This document shows positions 6,153 to 10,114 of a stretch of 10,114 bases of DNA, piece by piece; position 1 is the stretch's first letter; the number at the start of each line of letters is the position of its first letter. Made by a program: the position numbers and the translations under genes. Source of the stretch: Anaerolineaceae bacterium UBA5838 (GTDB lineage Bacteria > Chloroflexota > Anaerolineae > Anaerolineales > Anaerolineaceae); assembly GCA_002432795.1 (NCBI GenBank), contig DJGU01000007.1:23331-33444 (forward strand), given 5' to 3'. Below the pieces are notes generated by a model that was not told the DNA's origin, made no database searches, and worked only from the letters and a program-made list of their open reading frames with translations.

Positions 6153-7315
6153 GAGAGTCCTTTCAGGTAATCTTTGTTTGAACGTTGTTGGTGGACACGA
6201 AACTGAGGATCAAGCTGGCTTTGGAGCATCACTTCGACCTCATCCGCTTCGATCCGCTTGACAATTGCCAGCTCATGGGAACGATGCAGCAGGTAGGGGT
6301 AGGGGTGAGAATCAAGCACCTGGGCTTCTTTGTAGATGACCGCGTGCAGCTTATCCACCAGGCCCGGCACTTGGCTAACCCACAAGGGGAATTCCACGCG
6401 CGTCAGGCAAGGCTCATCTGCAACACCGCTGACATTCAAGTAAAAGAATGCCACCGGCAAACTGTTTGCGGGCTTCCTGGCGCTGCGGGTGATGGCTTCG
6501 AAGATCGCAGAGCGTTCCCCTGGCAGACGCAGAATTTCCTGCAAGACGAAGCGGTCGCTCAGGTTGAGCTCACGATTGTTGGATTCAAGCGGTAAGCCCT
6601 GACGCTTGCAATGAAATATCGCCAGCATACGGCTGAGCATGGCGGAACCGGGCTTGTCGATATAGCCGGCTGTCACCACACCCCGGCGCCGCAGGTCCTG
6701 GTCGATTTCGAAAACTTCCTGCTGGACCTGTTGACCCCGGTCGCCCTGGATGGTGGAGCGGTAAAAGACGTCCAGCGGACCATCGGTAAGGGTGATGATT
6801 GGCTCGAGGTCATCCGGCGAGACTGCCTGGCGGATCAATTTGCGTTCCGCCAGATCGCGCAGGAGCGCCACTTCATCTTCGCCGATCAGAGTGCCCTCAC
6901 TGCTCAGGATCTGGTCCATGGCAAGCAGTTCGGTTTCGACCCTGATTTCAGGTGCTTCCCCACTACCAATGTGCGCCTTGATCAGGCCAACGTTGACCAC
7001 GCCAAACTGTAGGGCGCGATGACGGCTGGGGACAATCTGCGAGCCGTCGGCTGCAATCAGGGTGTAGCTTTCGGGTGCCTGAGGCAGCGGGCGGTGGGCT
7101 AGGATCGGCTCGCTGGTTGGTTTTGCCAGGTAGAGGTTGGTTAGTTGTTGTTCAGCCTCCTCAATTGCCTGGCGCAGCAGATCAGGATCGGACGCGGCAT
7201 CCGCAAGCAGGCCTTTCAACTCCTCAGAGCGGGCGGCTTGTTCGGCCTGCCAGGCGGCGTATTGGGCTGCGAATTGACCCTGGCTGTGTTCTAACTGAGC
7301 GTAATTTACCGGCAT
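6149..7315 (-). CDS. nurA: NurA-domain nuclease
   Basis: 388-aa nuclease of the NurA family, expected to degrade DNA ends (5'-3' exonuclease and single-strand endonuclease activity, Mn-dependent in characterised members) while HerA drives the DNA. Visible family motifs are the metal-binding LIAADGSQ (86-93, Asp90), ITLTDGPLDVF (174-184, Asp178), GYIDKPGS (217-224) and the C-terminal HPYPYLLHRSHELAIVKR (337-354). Residues 8-65 are a helical, Ala/Glu/Gln-rich N-terminal extension. The start ATG at 7315 follows AAAAGGAGAAT, a strong Shine-Dalgarno but only 3 nt from the ATG. This is the first gene of the operon and lies divergent from the SIMPL lipoprotein gene. Length is typical for the family. 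Confidence 0.9.
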   Translation of the reverse strand: MPVNYAQLEHSQGQFAAQYAAWQAEQAARSEELKGLLADAASDPDLLRQAIEEAEQQLTNLYLAKPTSEPILAHRPLPQAPESYTLIAADGSQIVPSRHRALQFGVVNVGLIKAHIGSGEAPEIRVETELLAMDQILSSEGTLIGEDEVALLRDLAERKLIRQAVSPDDLEPIITLTDGPLDVFYRSTIQGDRGQQVQQEVFEIDQDLRRRGVVTAGYIDKPGSAMLSRMLAIFHCKRQGLPLESNNRELNLSDRFVLQEILRLPGERSAIFEAITRSARKPANSLPVAFFYLNVSGVADEPCLTRVEFPLWVSQVPGLVDKLHAVIYKEAQVLDSHPYPYLLHRSHELAIVKRIEADEVEVMLQSQLDPQFRVHQQRSNKDYLKGLS

Positions 7316-7343
7316 ATTCTCCTTTTAGGTAGTGCGTTTCCTT

Positions 7344-7349
7344 ATTATA
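7344..7349 (-). promoter_or_regulatory. Candidate -10 of the nurA operon promoter
   Basis: On the minus strand this reads TATAAT, a consensus -10, ending 28 bp upstream of the nurA start codon. A start of transcription near 7337 would leave a leader of about 22 nt that still contains the AGGAG. No good -35 lies at 17 bp spacing, so the promoter may be weak or activator-dependent. Called by eye. Confidence 0.4.
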
Positions 7350-7369
7350 TCCAAGCCGGGGAAGCAAAA

Positions 7370-7397
7370 TGGAACAAAAAATTCCAATATGACGTCA
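7370..7397. promoter_or_regulatory. Possible operator: two inverted repeats in the divergent promoter region
   Basis: TGGAA (7370-7374) and TTCCA (7382-7386) form an inverted repeat around an A-rich heptamer. It is followed by the perfect 8-bp palindrome TGACGTCA (7390-7397). Both lie between the divergent nurA and SIMPL genes, upstream of the candidate nurA -10. The arms are short and no known regulator site is matched, so this is only a candidate. Confidence 0.2.
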
Positions 7398-7432
7398 ATA
7401 TCACAGATTAGTTACCATCTAAGGAGAATAAG

Positions 7433-8194
7433 ATGAACAACAAGCACGTCTTCACATTTATTGCTTTGCTATTAGTCGCCACTCTTGGACTTTCAGCTTG
7501 TACCATGCTGCCAGTTCAGCCAGCTGACGCAACTAACACTTCCCCTCAATCAGTGACTGCTCCACTTCGCACGCTGAGTGTGACTGGTACTGGGAAGGTA
7601 ATGCTCGTGCCAGACCTGGCATACATCAATATTGGTGTTCGCAGTGAGGCAGAGGACGTTTCTTCTGCTCTTGCAGCCAATAACACCCAGGCAACCGCAA
7701 TTTCTGATGCGATCAAAGCCATGGGAGTTGAAGATAAGGATTTGCAAACCGCGAACTTCAACGTTTATTCCATTCAACAATACGACCAGATGGGTCAACC
7801 CAGCTACGTCAGCAATTCAGTTGAGAACACCCTGTATGTCACGGTGCGCGATCTGACCAAACTGAGCCAGATCCTGGATGCCGCGTTAAGTGCTGGCGCC
7901 AATCAGATCTACGGCATCAACTTCGACATAGCCAACCGACAGGCCGCCCTTGATCAGGCCAGAGAGCTTGCCATCAAGGATGCCCAAACAAAGGCGCTGG
8001 TAACCGCAGGGGCAGCCGGTGTCAAATTGGGTCAAATTCAGTCCATTAACGTGTCCAACACCTCATATGTGCAGCCCTACTCCCCCTATGGCATGGGCGG
8101 CGGCGCGGCAATGGATGCTTACTCATCCGTGCCTGTCTCAGCCGGACAGATCGTGGTCACCTTTGACGCCAATCTGATTTATGTAATCGAATAA
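7433..8194 (+). CDS. SIMPL (DUF541) domain lipoprotein
   Basis: 253-aa exported lipoprotein. The N-terminus is a lipoprotein signal peptide: Lys near the start, the hydrophobic stretch FTFIALLLVATLG, and the lipobox LSAC with Cys23 as the lipid-anchored residue. A Thr/Ser/Pro linker (24-45) follows. The SIMPL domain runs from about 47 (LSVTGTGKVMLVPDLAYINIGV) to the end, closing with QIVVTFDANLIYVIE. An Ala-rich helix region lies at 167-197, and a Tyr/Gly/Pro loop at 212-225. SIMPL proteins are periplasmic or surface proteins of largely unknown role, some linked to oxidative stress or membrane integrity. ATG at 7433 has AAGGAG at 7421-7426, 6 nt away. A terminator follows, so it is a single-gene unit, and I see no functional tie to the divergent repair operon. 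Confidence 0.9.
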   Translation: MNNKHVFTFIALLLVATLGLSACTMLPVQPADATNTSPQSVTAPLRTLSVTGTGKVMLVPDLAYINIGVRSEAEDVSSALAANNTQATAISDAIKAMGVEDKDLQTANFNVYSIQQYDQMGQPSYVSNSVENTLYVTVRDLTKLSQILDAALSAGANQIYGINFDIANRQAALDQARELAIKDAQTKALVTAGAAGVKLGQIQSINVSNTSYVQPYSPYGMGGGAAMDAYSSVPVSAGQIVVTFDANLIYVIE

Positions 8195-8233
8195 GAACCC
8201 TCGCTTTTTGCTCCCAACAAAATGCGTAAAATC

Positions 8234-8274
8234 AACACCCCGGAAAACAAATTTCCCGGGGTGTTTTTGGTTTT
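8234..8274 (+). terminator. Intrinsic terminator after the SIMPL gene
   Basis: AACACCCCGGAAA (8234-8246) pairs with TTTCCCGGGGTGTT (8252-8265) with one bulged C. The GC-rich 13-bp stem and short loop are followed by TTTTTGGTTTT. It lies 40 bp after the SIMPL stop and separates that gene from pgm. Confidence 0.88.
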
Positions 8275-8308
8275 AGGCACAAGTTTGCAAAAGTTTCTGT
8301 GGGGGGCA

Positions 8309-8317
8309 TGATAAAAT
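8309..8317 (+). promoter_or_regulatory. Candidate extended -10 promoter of pgm
   Basis: TGATAAAAT matches the extended -10 pattern TGn-TAtaaT, with TAAAAT at 8312-8317. A TTGCAA at 8285-8290 could act as -35, but its spacing to TAAAAT is 21 bp, too long. It would pair at 18 bp with the poorer hexamer TGATAA. The site lies after the terminator and would give a leader of roughly 80 nt before the pgm start. Confidence 0.4.
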
Positions 8318-8404
8318 GAAGCATCCCTGATTGAAGTCCGATAAGGGGCAGGAAGAATTCATACTATCCAGCAGGCAAAAGCCTGATAAAGAAGAGGAGA
8401 TCCT

Positions 8405-10048
8405 ATGAGCATTCATCCACTGGCAGGCAAACCCGCGCCGATCGAATCGCTGACCAACATACCGCGTTTGATTTCAGCTTATTACACGCAGCACCCCGAA
8501 CCGGGCAATCCAGCCCAGGCGGTTGCTTTTGGCACCTCAGGCCACCGCGGTTCGTCACTGAACGGCAGTTTCAACGATGACCACGTGGCTGCCATCAGCC
8601 AGGCGATTTTCGAATATCGCCGCGGCGAGGGCATCAGCGGGCCGCTTTTCATGGGGATGGACAGTCACGGGCTTTCCGAGCCAGCGCTCTATACCGCCAT
8701 TGAGGTGTTTGCCGGCAACGCGATGGAGATCCATATTCATCAGAAGCATCAATACACCCCCACACCCGTCATCTCACACGCCATCCTGACCTGGAATGCC
8801 AGCCACCAGGGCGTGCAGGCAGACGGAGTGGTCATTTCGCCTTCGCACAACCCACCCGAAGACGGCGGTTTCAAGTACAACCCCCCCAATGGCGGTCCAG
8901 CTGATACCGTCACCACCAAGTGGATCCAGAACCGGGCTAACGAGATCATCGCCAACGATATGTTGGATGTGCGCCGGATGCCGCTGAACAAGGCCATGGC
9001 AGCAGACACAACCAAACAAATAGACTTGCTGACACCCTACATCAAGGACCTCATCAACGTGGTGGATCTGAAGGCGATCGCCGACTCGGGCATTCATATC
9101 GGCGTCGATCCGCTGGGCGGTTCGGGCATTGCCTATTGGGAACCGATGGCGGAGATGTATGGCCTTAACCTGGACGTGGTCAACAAACGCGTTGACCCAA
9201 CCTTCTCCTTTATGACCCTGGATCGGGATGGCAAGATCCGCATGGACTGCTCCTCTCCCTACGCAATGGCCAGCCTGGTTGCCATGAAAGATGATTTTGA
9301 TATCTCCTTTGGCAACGATGTCGATTACGACCGGCACGGCATTGTCACCCCCAGCATGGGATTGATGAACCCCAACCACTACCTGAGCGTGGCGATCTGG
9401 TACCTCTTCCAGCACCGTCCCGGTTGGCCGGCTGAGGCTGCGGTTGGAAAAACGCTTGTATCCAGTTCGATTATCGACAAAGTGGTCAAAAAAATCGGAC
9501 GTAAACTGTGCGAGGTGCCGGTGGGCTTCAAGTGGTTCGTGCCCGGACTGCTGGATGGCAGCATCGGATTCGGCGGGGAGGAAAGCGCCGGGGCTTCGTT
9601 CCTGCGCAAAAACGGACAAACCTGGACGACCGACAAGGATGGCATTATCCTCAACCTGCTCGCTGCTGAGATCCTGGCTGTTACCGGTAAAGATCCGGGT
9701 TTGCACTACCAGGCATTGGAAGCGGAATTGGGCGGTAGTTTCTATGCCCGGGTGGACGCGCCAGCGAACGCCAAACAGAAATCAATCCTGAGCAACCTTT
9801 CGCCGGATCTGGTGAAAGCCGAGATGATGGCTGGCGATCCGATTTTGGAGAAGCTCACCGCCGCGACTTGCAATCATGCACCCATTGGCGGACTGAAGGT
9901 GACCACTGAGAATGGCTGGTTCGCCGCCAGACCTTCGGGAACGGAAGATATTTACAAGATCTACGCCGAGAGTCTCAAGAGCTCCGAGCATTTGGCTCAG
10001 ATCCAAAAGGAAGCCCGCGAGATCGTCGACGCCGCGTTGGGGCAATAA
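8405..10048 (+). CDS. pgm: Alpha-D-glucose phosphate-specific phosphoglucomutase
   Basis: 547-aa cytoplasmic enzyme interconverting glucose 1-phosphate and glucose 6-phosphate, linking glycolysis to glycogen and nucleotide-sugar synthesis. All four active-site elements of the phosphohexomutase superfamily are present: N-terminal FGTSGHRG (42-49), the phosphoserine loop [12 protein letters not shown] (144-155, catalytic Ser147), the metal-binding loop NDVDYDRHG (304-312, Asp305/307/309) and the sugar-binding GEESAG (391-396). The C-terminal phosphate loop is ARPSGTED (508-515). Length and motif order fit the E. coli Pgm type rather than the phosphomannomutase/ManB type. The ATG at 8405 has AGGAG at 8395-8399, 5 nt upstream. 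The gene is complete, ending in TAA, with only 66 bp of unexplained sequence after it. Confidence 0.96.
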   Translation: MSIHPLAGKPAPIESLTNIPRLISAYYTQHPEPGNPAQAVAFGTSGHRGSSLNGSFNDDHVAAISQAIFEYRRGEGISGPLFMGMDSHGLSEPALYTAIEVFAGNAMEIHIHQKHQYTPTPVISHAILTWNASHQGVQADGVVISPSHNPPEDGGFKYNPPNGGPADTVTTKWIQNRANEIIANDMLDVRRMPLNKAMAADTTKQIDLLTPYIKDLINVVDLKAIADSGIHIGVDPLGGSGIAYWEPMAEMYGLNLDVVNKRVDPTFSFMTLDRDGKIRMDCSSPYAMASLVAMKDDFDISFGNDVDYDRHGIVTPSMGLMNPNHYLSVAIWYLFQHRPGWPAEAAVGKTLVSSSIIDKVVKKIGRKLCEVPVGFKWFVPGLLDGSIGFGGEESAGASFLRKNGQTWTTDKDGIILNLLAAEILAVTGKDPGLHYQALEAELGGSFYARVDAPANAKQKSILSNLSPDLVKAEMMAGDPILEKLTAATCNHAPIGGLKVTTENGWFAARPSGTEDIYKIYAESLKSSEHLAQIQKEAREIVDAALGQ

Positions 10049-10114
10049 GGGTTATAAACCGAATATTTGTTGTTGTTCATGCAGGCCGGACGGCACGTCA
10101 ACATAATTTCGGAC

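Noticed and set aside
8774..9706. Minus-strand open frame of 310 codons inside pgm
   Set aside because: Shadow of the complete, motif-rich pgm frame; its translation shows no family signature and it lacks a ribosome binding site worth noting.
10052..10114. Possible C-terminal end of a convergent minus-strand gene (20 codons then TAA)
   Set aside because: Twenty open codons are expected by chance, and nothing in the peptide is recognisable; sequence beyond the right edge is needed to decide.

Overview
This 10.1 kb window is bacterial chromosome. It holds a four-gene DNA end-processing operon on the minus strand, two ordinary plus-strand genes, and a repeat-filled gene-free stretch at the left end. 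Three things suggest a member of the Chloroflexota (Anaerolineae-like). These are bacterial NurA and HerA genes next to a Rad50/SbcC-like ATPase, short dispersed palindromic repeats of the 'GATTCTTCGC...AGAATGAC' and 'TGTCATCGCGAGGAGC' kind, and an E. coli-like phosphoglucomutase. That assignment is an inference from recall, not a search.

Layout. Positions 1-1243 carry no convincing gene. They are a mosaic of at least four families of dispersed imperfect repeats, many able to form hairpins. Positions 1244-7315 (minus strand, read right to left) hold nurA (388 aa), a small HAS-barrel-like protein (202 aa), a HerA-type hexameric ATPase (577 aa) and a Rad50/SbcC-like SMC ATPase with a CPVC zinc hook (about 858 aa). 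The junctions are a 4-bp ATGA overlap, a 3-bp gap and a 14-bp overlap, so this is a tight, translationally coupled operon. A TATAAT-like -10 lies just upstream of nurA. Positions 7316-7432 are the divergent promoter region. Positions 7433-8194 (plus) encode a secreted SIMPL/DUF541 lipoprotein, followed by a strong intrinsic terminator. Positions 8405-10048 (plus) encode alpha-phosphoglucomutase (pgm), with its own candidate extended -10 promoter.

How the genes work together. In archaea HerA and NurA resect DNA ends together with Mre11-Rad50. Here the Rad50-like ATPase sits with HerA and NurA, but no Mre11/SbcD nuclease gene is in the window. An extra small protein resembles the N-terminal HAS-barrel of the neighbouring HerA. 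The operon may therefore be a variant resection machine in which NurA is the main nuclease and the small protein is an adaptor. The SIMPL lipoprotein and pgm look unrelated to it.
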